In this document: piece after piece, positions 15,699-27,877 of the stretch
How the letters are laid out: every line of letters starts with the position of its first letter
Position numbering within the stretch: position 1 is the stretch's first letter
Source: an uncultured Bacteroidales bacterium
Lineage (GTDB): Bacteria > Bacteroidota > Bacteroidia > Bacteroidales > Bacteroidaceae
NCBI GenBank assembly: GCA_902779315.1
Contig: CACZBC010000028.1
Span: 24,471-88,470, forward strand
Reading direction: 5' to 3'
Length of the DNA: 64,000 nucleotides
Position numbers and translations under genes: made by a program
The notes under the pieces: generated by a model
Told to the model about the DNA's origin: nothing
The model's input: the letters and a program-made list of their open reading frames with translations, nothing else
Database searches by the model: none

Positions 15699-17349
15699 CC
15701 TTTCTCGGAACCCAGAAGACGAAATGACCCGTCGAGTCGGTCGCAGCTCCTATAAAATCCTGTTCGACATGCACGTAGGCTTCCGTCAAAGGTTTGCCGT
15801 TGTTATCAAACACGTAGCCCTCAACTTTGGTGTACTTCTTCATCAGCTTCGGATGCTTGCGGACATAAGCGTCGCAATAGGTGTCGGGCACAACCTTTAT
15901 TTCTATCACGCCATACTTCGCGAGTCCGCCGTACTTCTCTGTAAACTTGCTGTCTTTGTGAACATACACGCTGTCAATCAGCAGGCCCTGCTGGGAAAAG
16001 TACCGAGGCATGTTTGTGTCCACGTCATCGATGGATTCACCAAATACTTGCCACTTTAATGAATCGGGCAGCGGCTCGCCATTCACCAGGATAAGCGTGG
16101 AGTCGATTCTGTCCTTGTCGCTTGGCCCGTCGCCTGTTCCCCTAAGTCGCATGGTGGTACCTGAACCCAAATCTGCCGAAGTGGGAACGATAGTAGCATT
16201 AGCTATCATGCGTTGAAGTTCTTCCCTTTCCTCTGGAGTAGATGCCCAGATGGCGATTGCACCGTTATTACAAGGTATCTTTATGTTTTGCAAAAGACCC
16301 TGCTCATTGAGGTACTCTTCAATACGTCTGTCGATTTCTTCTGATGTCATACCGCGTGAGTCAAACAGAGTCTTGCCGTTGACCACCACGAGAAAAGAAT
16401 CCGTTTTGCCAATCTGGTCGATGACGCTATCTCCTATTCCCCGAAGGTGCATAGTGGTGCCTGAACCTAAGTCTGCCGAAGCGATGTCCCGTTCTGCAAT
16501 CTGCCCTTGAAGAGCCTGGTCAACAGACTCGAAGGCGAGATCTTCAAGTCCCGTAGTGGCCGGGGCATCAGCTTTCGCTAAAGCCAGTTCTTTGCGAGGA
16601 GCAATGACGGGCTTTGAGACTTCTGCAACTACATCCTTTTCAGGCACTCTTGCAGGCTCGGACACATGCTCGGGCTGGGTAGGCTCTACTTGTGCCATGA
16701 GCGGCTGCTCTGTCTGTTCCTTTCCTATATTATATATAATGAGCAACGCCACGGATGCTGCGATGCCGATGCCCAAAGCCCAAGCGAGTGCAGAGTGTCT
16801 CTTTGTCTCCTTGCCGATGACTTCCTGCTCAAAGCGTGCCCACTCCTTGTCCACGTCGGGCATGCCGATTCTCTTGTCGATGTCTTCCGTCTTCATGTTA
16901 CTTTGCAATTTTAAGGGTTTCTCTGATTCTATGCCAAGTACGGAAGCTGTTTCCGCATAGGTCATCTCTTCCTCGTAGTGAAGCTGGAGCACGCGGCGGT
17001 CTTGCTCTGTGAGGTTGTCGTCGATGACTTTCTGCAACTGCTTCAGCAACTCTTCCCGCTCCTCATCCTTCTGCCAGGCCGTTTCCTTCTGAAGTTCTTC
17101 CTTCAGCCGTCTTTGCAGTTGTCTGTCTCGCAGGATGTGCAGGCATTGGTTCCTCGTTGCAGAGAGCAGATAGCCTCGGATGCTTTCCGTGGCTATTTCA
17201 GGCTTGCCTCTCCACATTTGGACAAACACCTGATGTACGGCATCCTTGGCATCCTCGGCATTCTCTACCAAGGAGAACGCCATGCGATACATGTGCAGAT
17301 AGCTGTCCTTGAAGAGCCGCTCGAACTGTTGTTTGCTGTAATCCATCAT
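15559..17349 (-). CDS. ECF sigma factor fused to a membrane-anchored regulatory-like protein
   Basis: A 596-residue ORF. Residues 1-142 are a sigma-70 ECF factor: region 2 (about 8-75, YRMAFSLVENAEDAKDAVHQVF, RGYLLSATRNQCL) and the start of region 4 (TEQDRRVLQLHYEEEMTYAETASVLGI). Region 4 stops after the first helix of the helix-turn-helix, so the -35 recognition helix is missing. M152 (KTEDIDKR) looks like the original start of a second gene: a cytosolic stretch, one TM helix (187-207), then a periplasmic part with two repeats (SADLGSGTTM-HLRG/RLRG, FLVVVNGKTL / LILVNGEPLP) and a carboxypeptidase-regulatory-like domain (about 525-580). Sigma/anti-sigma pairs in this order are common in Bacteroidota, and here a deletion may have fused them. 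Sigma activity is doubtful. Confidence 0.75.
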   Translation of the reverse strand: MMDYSKQQFERLFKDSYLHMYRMAFSLVENAEDAKDAVHQVFVQMWRGKPEIATESIRGYLLSATRNQCLHILRDRQLQRRLKEELQKETAWQKDEEREELLKQLQKVIDDNLTEQDRRVLQLHYEEEMTYAETASVLGIESEKPLKLQSNMKTEDIDKRIGMPDVDKEWARFEQEVIGKETKRHSALAWALGIGIAASVALLIIYNIGKEQTEQPLMAQVEPTQPEHVSEPARVPEKDVVAEVSKPVIAPRKELALAKADAPATTGLEDLAFESVDQALQGQIAERDIASADLGSGTTMHLRGIGDSVIDQIGKTDSFLVVVNGKTLFDSRGMTSEEIDRRIEEYLNEQGLLQNIKIPCNNGAIAIWASTPEEREELQRMIANATIVPTSADLGSGTTMRLRGTGDGPSDKDRIDSTLILVNGEPLPDSLKWQVFGESIDDVDTNMPRYFSQQGLLIDSVYVHKDSKFTEKYGGLAKYGVIEIKVVPDTYCDAYVRKHPKLMKKYTKVEGYVFDNNGKPLTEAYVHVEQDFIGAATDSTGHFVFWVPRKDVTLRAEQPGYKSFEFSPTDKNLVMHLQRLQHAAARKLTRANRRFA

Positions 17350-17436
17350 GTCTTTTTGGTCTCGTTACATATATAAGACCATCGAAAAGGCAAATCAAAT
17401 ACCCCCTAATTGCAATATTTAAGCAAAGATGTTTCC

Positions 17437-18432
17437 TTATATCTTTCCCAGGATGCGGTCCATCACCCAATTGACGCTGGTGGCGCTGATGCTGTCGGCA
17501 GTGCAGATGCTGCTTTGCTGCAGGTGTTCCACTACGCTTTGAATGAGTGGAAGCTGAACGTGTTCGGGGTTTTCGACATGAAATTCCTGTCGTCCTTGCT
17601 CATTACGCATGACGATGGGTTCGTAGGTGAAGACGGAGAAATGCAGTTGCCCACGTTCGCCGATTAGTTCGATACGGTCGGTGCGGGCACTCTCGTGGCT
17701 GACAAAACACCACGAACCGCTGCCAGGCAACCCGTCGGCAAACTGGAAGGCAGCACTTACGGTGTCCTCCGTCTCATAAAGTCCGCCGCGATTACTGCTG
17801 AAACCCTTTGCTCTGACGATAGGCCCGAATATTTCTTGGAGCAGGTCAATCTGGTGAGGAGCTAAATCATAGAAGTAACCTCCGCCGGCAATGTCGCGCT
17901 GCACACGCCAGGGAAGGGCTGTGCTGTTATAGTCGAGGTCGCGTGGTGGACAGGCAAAGCGTATCTGCACAGACGTCACTTTGCCGATGGCACCGTTCTC
18001 CACCAGTTCCTTTACCTTTTGGAAGTAGGGCAGATTGCGCCTGTAATAGGCTACAAAACAAGGGACATGGGTCTGCTCACTGACTCGGTTAATGCGTTGA
18101 CAATCAAGGTAACTGCTTGCTAACGGCTTCTCTACATAGACGGGCTTTCCTGCCTTCATTGCCATGATAGCATAGGTGGCGTGCGAAGAAGGAGGCGTCG
18201 CTATATAGATGGCGTTTACTTCAGGGTCGTTGATGAGTTGCTGAGCATCCGTGTACCAGCGAGGGATGTTATGCCTTTCTGCATAGGATGAAGCCTTTTC
18301 CTTGCTGCGACTCATTACAGCCCAAATGCGTGAGCCTGCCACAAGATTGAAGGCAGGTCCGCTCTTTTTCTCGGTCACTTCACCACATCCGATGAAGCCC
18401 CATCGTATCTCTTTATATATGGGTTGCGGCAT
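17437..18432 (-). CDS. Gfo/Idh/MocA-family NAD(P)-dependent oxidoreductase
   Basis: A 331-residue protein with an N-terminal Rossmann fold (WGFIGCGEVTEKK, residues 11-23), the conserved EKPLA motif (about 99-103) and a C-terminal alpha/beta domain with GGGYFYDLAPHQIDLL containing the usual catalytic Asp/His region. Family enzymes oxidise or reduce sugars and polyols; the substrate is unknown. The ATG directly follows the stop of the porin gene on the same strand, so it is the last gene of the operon with porin, a small membrane protein and beta-galactosidase, which suggests sugar catabolism. Confidence 0.9.
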   Translation of the reverse strand: MPQPIYKEIRWGFIGCGEVTEKKSGPAFNLVAGSRIWAVMSRSKEKASSYAERHNIPRWYTDAQQLINDPEVNAIYIATPPSSHATYAIMAMKAGKPVYVEKPLASSYLDCQRINRVSEQTHVPCFVAYYRRNLPYFQKVKELVENGAIGKVTSVQIRFACPPRDLDYNSTALPWRVQRDIAGGGYFYDLAPHQIDLLQEIFGPIVRAKGFSSNRGGLYETEDTVSAAFQFADGLPGSGSWCFVSHESARTDRIELIGERGQLHFSVFTYEPIVMRNEQGRQEFHVENPEHVQLPLIQSVVEHLQQSSICTADSISATSVNWVMDRILGKI

Positions 18433-20685
18433 TTAATTAAAGAAGTTCCAACTGAGACCAAAATGAATGGTCATCGGATTAATGGGATAATGTGGCACGA
18501 GGAAGCTGTGGCCTGAGCCTGCATTGACATGACGCAAAGAGACATAGATCCGACAGTGCTTGAGATGCATATTGGCATACGCACCAATAATAGGATAGTT
18601 GCCTATCTTCACCCGCTCGTGACCTGTATCCTGTACGGCAAACTGTTGAATGGCAGGACTATAGTCGGGAGCATAGTATGACGTGAAGTAACGCATATCA
18701 CCGCCTATCTGTACGCGTAAAACCTTTGCAATGCGGAAGAGAAGATAGAGGTTGGTGTAGACGTTAAGTTTTGGCAAGGGCAGCGCGTCTTGATTAGTAC
18801 TTGTCTGGAAGGACACTTGATTGTCCCAATGGATGACCTTCCAGTTGAGGTCTTGGGCAAGCGTGGCGCCGAAGACTTGCACGCTGCCTGTCTGCATGAC
18901 GCCAACAGCATGGCTGTAGTCGGTAGGCAGAAGGCTCAAAGCATCCTTTCCATCAAGCAGAGTATTCTGCATGCCAAAGTAGGTGTAGTTAGATACATTC
19001 TCGAATCCGACATTCAACCTTGTCCCAAGTTTCTTGAGACGAAGAGTACCATCAATCTTCAGACGTACCTCACGATCCAAGTCATTGTTGTCCCACCAAG
19101 CGCTTTGTGAATGATAATGCCGGAAGAAGAAGGTCGGCTTGCGATGCATGAAGTTGACATGAATATCCGTAAGCAGCGTGTCAAGCTTACCAAGGCGCAG
19201 ATTTAAGTCGGTTTTCCCGTCGATGTTCAAGTCACCTACATGTTCGCCGATTAGCCATACCTCGGCAGAAGTGTTGAAGTGGAAACGGGAGCCTTGCGTG
19301 CGAGCCAGTTCACCGCCAACTGAGACATCGCTTTCTGTGTATCGCGTCATACCGCCTTCGCCATCCATCAACTTGTAAGAGCGTAACTTGTGGGTGCCAA
19401 AAAGCGTTATTCCCATCTGCGCCCACTTGTTGAAGCCCTCGCGAAGAGCAATGCCGAAAGTGTTTCGTACGGAAAGAGCGCGTGTCAAGTCCTGCATCCT
19501 GTCCCCGTCGCCAAAGTAACAATTGGTGTAATAATTTTGGGTTGTGTTGTGCGACAAGTACTCGTGCTTGAGATTGCTTACATCGAGGGTATGTATGAGA
19601 CTCGTAACAGGAATGAACTCCTTAGGCACTTCTTGTGAATCATGCCATACTTGCATGAGCGAGTCAATAGCAATCCTCCGTGCTAATGTGTCTTCCCGAA
19701 GCACGGTTTGTATGCTGTCGGGCAAATCGGAAAGGAGTTCTGCGGCAGATGGAGGCGAAGGCTTCAGCGAGTCGGGAATCTCTATGATACGTGTGAAACC
19801 GAGGTTATAGCGATGTGTCAAATAATAGTGTTGCTCGTGATTACGGTTCCATGTTTGGTCGAGCATCGTCGGAATGTTACCCGGACTGTAGCTCTGTCCA
19901 GTACTCAAAGGGTCTTCGATATATCGGTCATCCTCGATGCCACCGTTCTCTCCCATCTTCATGTGGTTGATGCCGACGTAAGCGTGCAAGTTGTATCGCT
20001 CTCCACGATAGTAGCCATAGAACGTACTTCCAAACATACTGTTAGGCTGAGCAAAGTAGTAGCCTACGCCATAGCTGTAGTCTATCTTGAAACCTAAGCC
20101 TGCAAGCTTGTTGATGTTGGTAGCAAAGTAACCTCGGACACGATCCTCGCCGGTTTGCCTATTGCCGCAAGAATGGTAGGCAAGGTTTGTGATGGGGCTC
20201 TTCGTGTTGGTAAAGCGAAAGTCCTGCAGCGAGCCTCGGAAGAAGCTAAAAGGTTGCAAGAAGAGGAACTCGTCAGATGTGTTGTCTCGGTTGAAGTATA
20301 GACGACTCAAACGTGGCGAACCGATGTTGGCAAGGTAGTTGTAGTCGCCCGTATAACCATCTGTGGCATTCCACTTGTAGAAGTCATGCACGACGGTATC
20401 GTTGTTTTCTGCATCAACGACGGTACCTAGGCGAGGCTCCAAAACCCATTGGAACTGGCCAATAGGGATGTTCTTCTTGTTCTTGAAGCGTGTTGTGTCA
20501 CGTCCCCAAGTTGTGCGATTTCCAGCGCCATCTATATAGGAGCCGTCCTCAGAAGATACAACATATGTTTCACCGTCGTCATAAAGGGCGGCATTGCTTC
20601 CGTCCTTATTGACGCGATGCACCTGTGCACTTGCCTGCAGCAAGATGCTGATGAGAAACAGCAATATATAGAGTCTTTTAGTCAT
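18433..20685 (-). CDS. Putative porin, outer-membrane beta-barrel (Porin_10-like)
   Basis: A 750-residue protein with signal peptide MTKRLYILLFLISILLQASA, then alternating aromatic beta strands throughout (YNYLANIGSPRLSRLYF, LNLRLGKLDTLLTDIHVNFMH) and a terminal aromatic strand ending FGLSWNFFN, as expected for an outer-membrane barrel. The pattern TKSPITNLAYHSCGNRQTGEDR fits the putative-porin family of Bacteroidota. The function is a channel of unknown substrate. It lies in the operon between a small membrane protein and a Gfo/Idh oxidoreductase. Confidence 0.8.
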   Translation of the reverse strand: MTKRLYILLFLISILLQASAQVHRVNKDGSNAALYDDGETYVVSSEDGSYIDGAGNRTTWGRDTTRFKNKKNIPIGQFQWVLEPRLGTVVDAENNDTVVHDFYKWNATDGYTGDYNYLANIGSPRLSRLYFNRDNTSDEFLFLQPFSFFRGSLQDFRFTNTKSPITNLAYHSCGNRQTGEDRVRGYFATNINKLAGLGFKIDYSYGVGYYFAQPNSMFGSTFYGYYRGERYNLHAYVGINHMKMGENGGIEDDRYIEDPLSTGQSYSPGNIPTMLDQTWNRNHEQHYYLTHRYNLGFTRIIEIPDSLKPSPPSAAELLSDLPDSIQTVLREDTLARRIAIDSLMQVWHDSQEVPKEFIPVTSLIHTLDVSNLKHEYLSHNTTQNYYTNCYFGDGDRMQDLTRALSVRNTFGIALREGFNKWAQMGITLFGTHKLRSYKLMDGEGGMTRYTESDVSVGGELARTQGSRFHFNTSAEVWLIGEHVGDLNIDGKTDLNLRLGKLDTLLTDIHVNFMHRKPTFFFRHYHSQSAWWDNNDLDREVRLKIDGTLRLKKLGTRLNVGFENVSNYTYFGMQNTLLDGKDALSLLPTDYSHAVGVMQTGSVQVFGATLAQDLNWKVIHWDNQVSFQTSTNQDALPLPKLNVYTNLYLLFRIAKVLRVQIGGDMRYFTSYYAPDYSPAIQQFAVQDTGHERVKIGNYPIIGAYANMHLKHCRIYVSLRHVNAGSGHSFLVPHYPINPMTIHFGLSWNFFN

Positions 20686-20688
20686 GCT

Positions 20689-20922
20689 TTAAAGGAGACG
20701 CAAGATGAATTCTATCACTTTGAACACCATGCCGACAGCAATGACGATGAGTGCCGGCACATGATTCTCGCTGCCGAAGAAATACATGCAAAGCCCGACG
20801 ACTGCCAAGATGAGGAAAAGTACGTTGAATACTATCCTGAGCTTTGTGTTGTCGAATTGCTTTGCTCGCTTCCTGCGAATGCGTTCGACTTGTTCTTCAA
20901 GGGAAAGTTCTTCCTGTTTCAT
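20689..20922 (-). CDS. Small two-TM membrane protein
   Basis: A 77-residue protein with a charged amphipathic N-terminus (MKQEELSLEEQVERIRRKRAKQF, rich in Glu/Arg) and two hydrophobic segments at about 30-48 and 55-75. It lies 3 bp upstream of the porin start and 11 bp downstream of the beta-galactosidase stop. No known domain is seen. It is conserved-looking in layout but its role is unknown. Confidence 0.75.
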   Translation of the reverse strand: MKQEELSLEEQVERIRRKRAKQFDNTKLRIVFNVLFLILAVVGLCMYFFGSENHVPALIVIAVGMVFKVIEFILRLL

Positions 20923-20933
20923 CGCTGTTTAGT

Positions 20934-24515
<3,582 letters not shown>

Positions 24516-24529
24516 TTAATTTATGGGCA

Positions 24530-24560
24530 CAAAGTTACGAATAAGTACGCACAAAACAAA
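24530..24560 (-). promoter_or_regulatory. Promoter of the beta-galactosidase operon
   Basis: Minus-strand -7 box TAACTTTG (24530-24537) and TTTG -33 element (24557-24560), 19 bp apart. The start codon is at 24497. Confidence 0.75.
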
Positions 24561-24607
24561 ACAAAAACAAGAAAAACTCGTTTTTCTTGTAAGGACTTCG
24601 TGGCATG

Positions 24608-24770
24608 TTGGCAAACAACACCAGTGTCGTTGGCAAACTTCAAACGTGAACTTTGCAAACTTCAAACGTGAACTTTGCAAACTTCAAACGTGACGATTGC
24701 AAACGTCACACTATACGATTGCAATCGTCGCACTATACAAATGCAAACGTAACACTATACGATTGCCATC
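24608..24770. repeat. 22-bp-period degenerate tandem array B
   Basis: Seven full units start at 24617, 24639, 24661, 24683, 24705, 24727 and 24749, after a partial copy. Units 2-3 are identical (TTCAAACGTGAAC + TTTGCAAAC), unit 4 is a hybrid, and units 5-7 switch to the GTCACACTATACG + ATTGCAATC type. Thus two sequence subtypes share one register. The 18 bp to the stop of the transglycosylase gene (24789) may be a further decayed unit. With the promoter it accounts for the 290-bp gap. Confidence 0.9.
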
Positions 24771-24788
24771 GTGGCTGTAGTCGTTCCC

Positions 24789-25922
24789 TCATTCCTCAGG
24801 CACCCATTCCTCGGCAGGCTTGACAACACTCTTGTATTCGCCTTCCTGAAGGCTCTTCCTGGCTGGGGCCGGCGTGCTTCCACTGGTGTAACTGCGGGCA
24901 CTTCCGCGATACTGATTCCATCGGTTCATGATGAGACGGACGTAAGCCTCAGTTTCGCTTCCACGCATATAACCGTTCAAAACGTCCGGGTCTCGGTAGT
25001 AACGCGGCTCGGAAAGGTGCAGGATGAAGGGCGCCACTTCCTGCCAAACCTGGTGGTCTCGGCCTGCTTTTCTGGTCAAAGTCTGTGCGTCTTGAACGTG
25101 TCCTACACCTCCATTATAGGCTGCAAGCGTGAATTTGATGCGCTCTTCGGCGTCCTTGATGTCCGAGAAAGACTGGCTGACCTTCCTGATGTAACGTGTC
25201 GAAGCCGAAATGTTCTGCTCCGGATCGAAGCGTTTATCCCTTGGAACTCCCATCGCATCGGCAGTTGAGGGCATCAATTGCATGAGTCCCATCGCCCCCA
25301 TCGACGAGACGGCTTGGGGGTCGAAACCTGATTCCTGATAACTCATGGCAGCAAGCAAACGCCAATCCCAACCGGCAGTCGAGCTGTAGCGGCGAAACAG
25401 ATCGTCAAAGGCGGAGATGATGCCGTGGGAGGCATCCTGCATGACTGGCCGCATTCGGCGTCGAACGGTAACAGTCGTATTGTTGGCCGTGCTCTCGATT
25501 TGCTTGACGCGATCGGGTTTCCACCACTCCGTGATGGCTCCTCTAAGCATGGGCTCGTCTTCTCGCGTCTGCCAAGTCGGCATCTCGAGGGCAATGAAGT
25601 CAATCTCTCCTTGCTTCAACTTTTGCAACAAAGACGTGGTGTCTGGGGAAATCTCCATTTGCAAAACGACTCCGATGCTTTGTGCGAAGGCTTCAGCAAG
25701 CCTGTATTGCAAGCCCATTCCGTTGCCGTGATATTCGTAATAGGTGTCGGGTCCGCTCAAAGTACCTGCAATAATCGTGCCGCTACTCTGTATCTCGTGC
25801 AAGTCGTAATACTGCAAAGTGTCCGCCTCCGCCTCTTCTGTTGCAAAGAGGACGGACGTGTCTTTCTCCTGTTTCGCAGTACAAGCGACAAGGAGAAGAA
25901 GGAGAAGGAGGTGGGGCTTCAA
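24789..25922 (-). CDS. mltF: MltF-like lytic murein transglycosylase lipoprotein
   Basis: A 377-residue lipoprotein. Lipobox LVAC with C14. Residues about 40-150 are a shortened periplasmic-binding-protein-like (SBP_bac_3) module (GTLSGPDTYYEYHGNGMGLQYRL). Residues about 175-330 are an SLT lytic transglycosylase domain with catalytic E197 in SYQESGF, then GAMGLMQLMPSTA and AAYNGGVGHV. It cleaves peptidoglycan glycans with formation of anhydromuropeptides and is likely attached to the outer membrane's inner face. The start overlaps the uridine kinase stop by four bases. The binding module is shorter than in E. coli MltF. Confidence 0.9.
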   Translation of the reverse strand: MKPHLLLLLLLVACTAKQEKDTSVLFATEEAEADTLQYYDLHEIQSSGTIIAGTLSGPDTYYEYHGNGMGLQYRLAEAFAQSIGVVLQMEISPDTTSLLQKLKQGEIDFIALEMPTWQTREDEPMLRGAITEWWKPDRVKQIESTANNTTVTVRRRMRPVMQDASHGIISAFDDLFRRYSSTAGWDWRLLAAMSYQESGFDPQAVSSMGAMGLMQLMPSTADAMGVPRDKRFDPEQNISASTRYIRKVSQSFSDIKDAEERIKFTLAAYNGGVGHVQDAQTLTRKAGRDHQVWQEVAPFILHLSEPRYYRDPDVLNGYMRGSETEAYVRLIMNRWNQYRGSARSYTSGSTPAPARKSLQEGEYKSVVKPAEEWVPEE

Positions 25923-26530
25923 GGTTTAATCCTGTGAATAATGTAGGTCCTCATGATCTCGATGGCTTGCTGGTTGGCTCCGCCTTGAGGGATGATGAGG
26001 TCGGCATACCTTTTTGTCGGCTCGATGAACTCTTCGTGCATGGGTTTCAAGACGTCCCGATAGCGGTCGAGCACCATTTGGGTGGTTCTTCCACGCTCAA
26101 CCGTGTCGCGCTGGATGACGCGGATCAGTCGCTCGTCTGGGTCGGCATCTACGAAGATTTTCAAGTCCATGAGGTCGCGCAACTGCTTCTTCCAGAGTGC
26201 CATAATGCCTTCGATGATGATGACTTCGCAGGGCTCGACGTGTACCGTCTCGGGCAAACGGTTGCTGATCAGGTAGCTGTAAGTGGGCTGCTCTATGCTC
26301 TTCCCTTGTCGCAAGGCCTGTATCTGCTCGGTCAGAAGTTTCCAGTCGAAGGCGTCAGGATGGTCGAAGTTGATGCGTTTGCGCTCTTCTGGCGTAAGGT
26401 GTGTCGTGTCGTTATAGTAAGAATCTTGTGGAATGAGCGCCACTCTGTCTGTGGGAAGCGTCTCGAGAATCTTCTTTACGACTGTTGTTTTGCCAGAGCC
26501 TGTGCCTCCGGCGATGCCGATGATATACAT
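25919..26530 (-). CDS. udk: Uridine kinase
   Basis: A 203-residue cytosolic kinase of pyrimidine salvage (uridine/cytidine to UMP/CMP). The Walker A GGTGSGKTT lies at residues 8-16, and QDSYY (about 35-39) and HPDAFDW (about 56-62) are family hallmarks. RVIQRDTVERGRT is the lid/Arg region. The length fits Udk (about 205-215). It overlaps mltF by four bases and lies one base after the fucosidase stop on the same strand. Confidence 0.95.
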   Translation of the reverse strand: MYIIGIAGGTGSGKTTVVKKILETLPTDRVALIPQDSYYNDTTHLTPEERKRINFDHPDAFDWKLLTEQIQALRQGKSIEQPTYSYLISNRLPETVHVEPCEVIIIEGIMALWKKQLRDLMDLKIFVDADPDERLIRVIQRDTVERGRTTQMVLDRYRDVLKPMHEEFIEPTKRYADLIIPQGGANQQAIEIMRTYIIHRIKP

Positions 26531-26531
26531 G

Positions 26532-27824
26532 TTATTTCAGTGTTGCTGTGAGGATGCAGTCAATGGTGTTCGGTAACTCGGGCAGGAAAATGCGGTAACC
26601 TTCCTTGTCGCGTTTGAACTTCAACTTAGTGTCGCCTGCAAACATTACGACCTTCGAGAGCTTTTGTTCCGTGAGTGGAAGGAGGATTTGCCCGTCCTCT
26701 ACCTTATTTAATATATGTATGTAGAGCGTGTTCTCCTTTTGTGTCGTGACGCCCCAACTTTGTGGAGGAACACATCCGCCACGAGTGCCGTAGATGGTTG
26801 GACCGTTAACTTTCATGAAACTGCCAATGTGCTTCAGAATCTCGACTGCTTGGTCGGGCAGTTTTCCATCAGGACGAGGGCCGATGTTAAGCAGGAAATT
26901 AGCATTCAGGCCTGCCGCCGTAACGAGTCGACGAATGAGTTCATCGCTGCTTTTATAGTTCTTGTCGGTAATGCTGTAACCCCAAGTGTTGTTCATCGTC
27001 ATGCAGGTCTCGAGGGGGAGGCGTGATACCTTCTGTTCTCCAGAGAAGCCCGCCGTGTTCTGTCCCGGCAGATCTTGCTCGAAGAGCTGAAAGTCTTCGA
27101 GGCCGATAGGCGAGCCATGATGGTTGTTTCCTATGAGGCAGGTGGGTTGCAGACGCTTGATGAGGGCATACTGTTCCTCGAGTCGCCAGTCGAATTCCTT
27201 CTCTTTGTGGTCCCACATTCCGTCGAACCAGATGGCTCCAATCGGGCCGTAATTAGTCAGAAGCTCTGTCAACTGACGGTTCATGAAAGCATAATAGCTG
27301 TCCCAATTCGTGGTTGAAGGGTCATGGGGGCAGTTCTGGCAAGCTCCTGTCGGGTAGTCCGTTCGCTGCCAATCCATGTGGCTGTAGTAGAAATGGAGTT
27401 TCAACTCTTGTTCCCTGCAAGCCTGTGCGAGTTCGCCAATAATGTCACGCTTGAAGGGAGTGGCATCCACGATGTTGTACGGACTTGCCTTTGTCGCCCA
27501 CATCGAAAAGCCATCGTGATGCCTGCTGGTAAAGGTGACGTACTGAGCGCCAGCCTCCTTGAAGAGTTTTGTCCATTCGCGAGCGTCGAAGAGGGAAGGG
27601 TAGAAGCCTCCCGCAAGCTTTGCATACTCGCCTCGGTCGAGGTGACGATTGTGCATCACCCACTCTCCGTCGGCCAACATGGAATAGATGCCCCAATGGA
27701 GGAAAATGCCGAACTTGCGGTCTTGGAACTCTTCGCGGATACGACGGGTGTCGTCCGAAATGCTCTGTGCCACAGTCATCAAGGCAAACAGAGACAGAAT
27801 GAAGGAAAAGGCAAAGCGTTTCAT
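26532..27824 (-). CDS. Alpha-L-fucosidase, GH29
   Basis: A 430-residue secreted enzyme (signal peptide about 1-19) with the GH29 barrel motifs KFGIFLHWGIYS (37-48), YVTFTSRHHDGFSMW (95-109) and GAIWFDGMWD, where D201 is the expected catalytic nucleophile. A short C-terminal beta domain follows. It removes fucose from glycans (host mucin or plant xyloglucan). There is no lipobox. It is followed by udk and preceded by a terminator hairpin, so it may start its own transcript although no clear TAnnTTTG box is seen. Confidence 0.93.
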   Translation of the reverse strand: MKRFAFSFILSLFALMTVAQSISDDTRRIREEFQDRKFGIFLHWGIYSMLADGEWVMHNRHLDRGEYAKLAGGFYPSLFDAREWTKLFKEAGAQYVTFTSRHHDGFSMWATKASPYNIVDATPFKRDIIGELAQACREQELKLHFYYSHMDWQRTDYPTGACQNCPHDPSTTNWDSYYAFMNRQLTELLTNYGPIGAIWFDGMWDHKEKEFDWRLEEQYALIKRLQPTCLIGNNHHGSPIGLEDFQLFEQDLPGQNTAGFSGEQKVSRLPLETCMTMNNTWGYSITDKNYKSSDELIRRLVTAAGLNANFLLNIGPRPDGKLPDQAVEILKHIGSFMKVNGPTIYGTRGGCVPPQSWGVTTQKENTLYIHILNKVEDGQILLPLTEQKLSKVVMFAGDTKLKFKRDKEGYRIFLPELPNTIDCILTATLK

Positions 27825-27839
27825 GAGCAGAAATAAATA

Positions 27840-27866
27840 GCCTCACCCTCCAAAAGAGAGTGAGGC
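27840..27866 (-). terminator. Terminator after the NTP-transferase gene
   Basis: The minus strand reads GCCTCAC ... GTGAGGC as a 7-bp stem followed by TATTTATTT. It separates the broken nucleotidyltransferase from the fucosidase. Confidence 0.8.
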
Positions 27867-27877
27867 CGAGTTTGTTA

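Noticed and set aside
27840-27866. Hairpin as an operator for the fucosidase
   Set aside because: The stem followed by a T-rich tract on the minus strand is better explained as the terminator of the gene before it.
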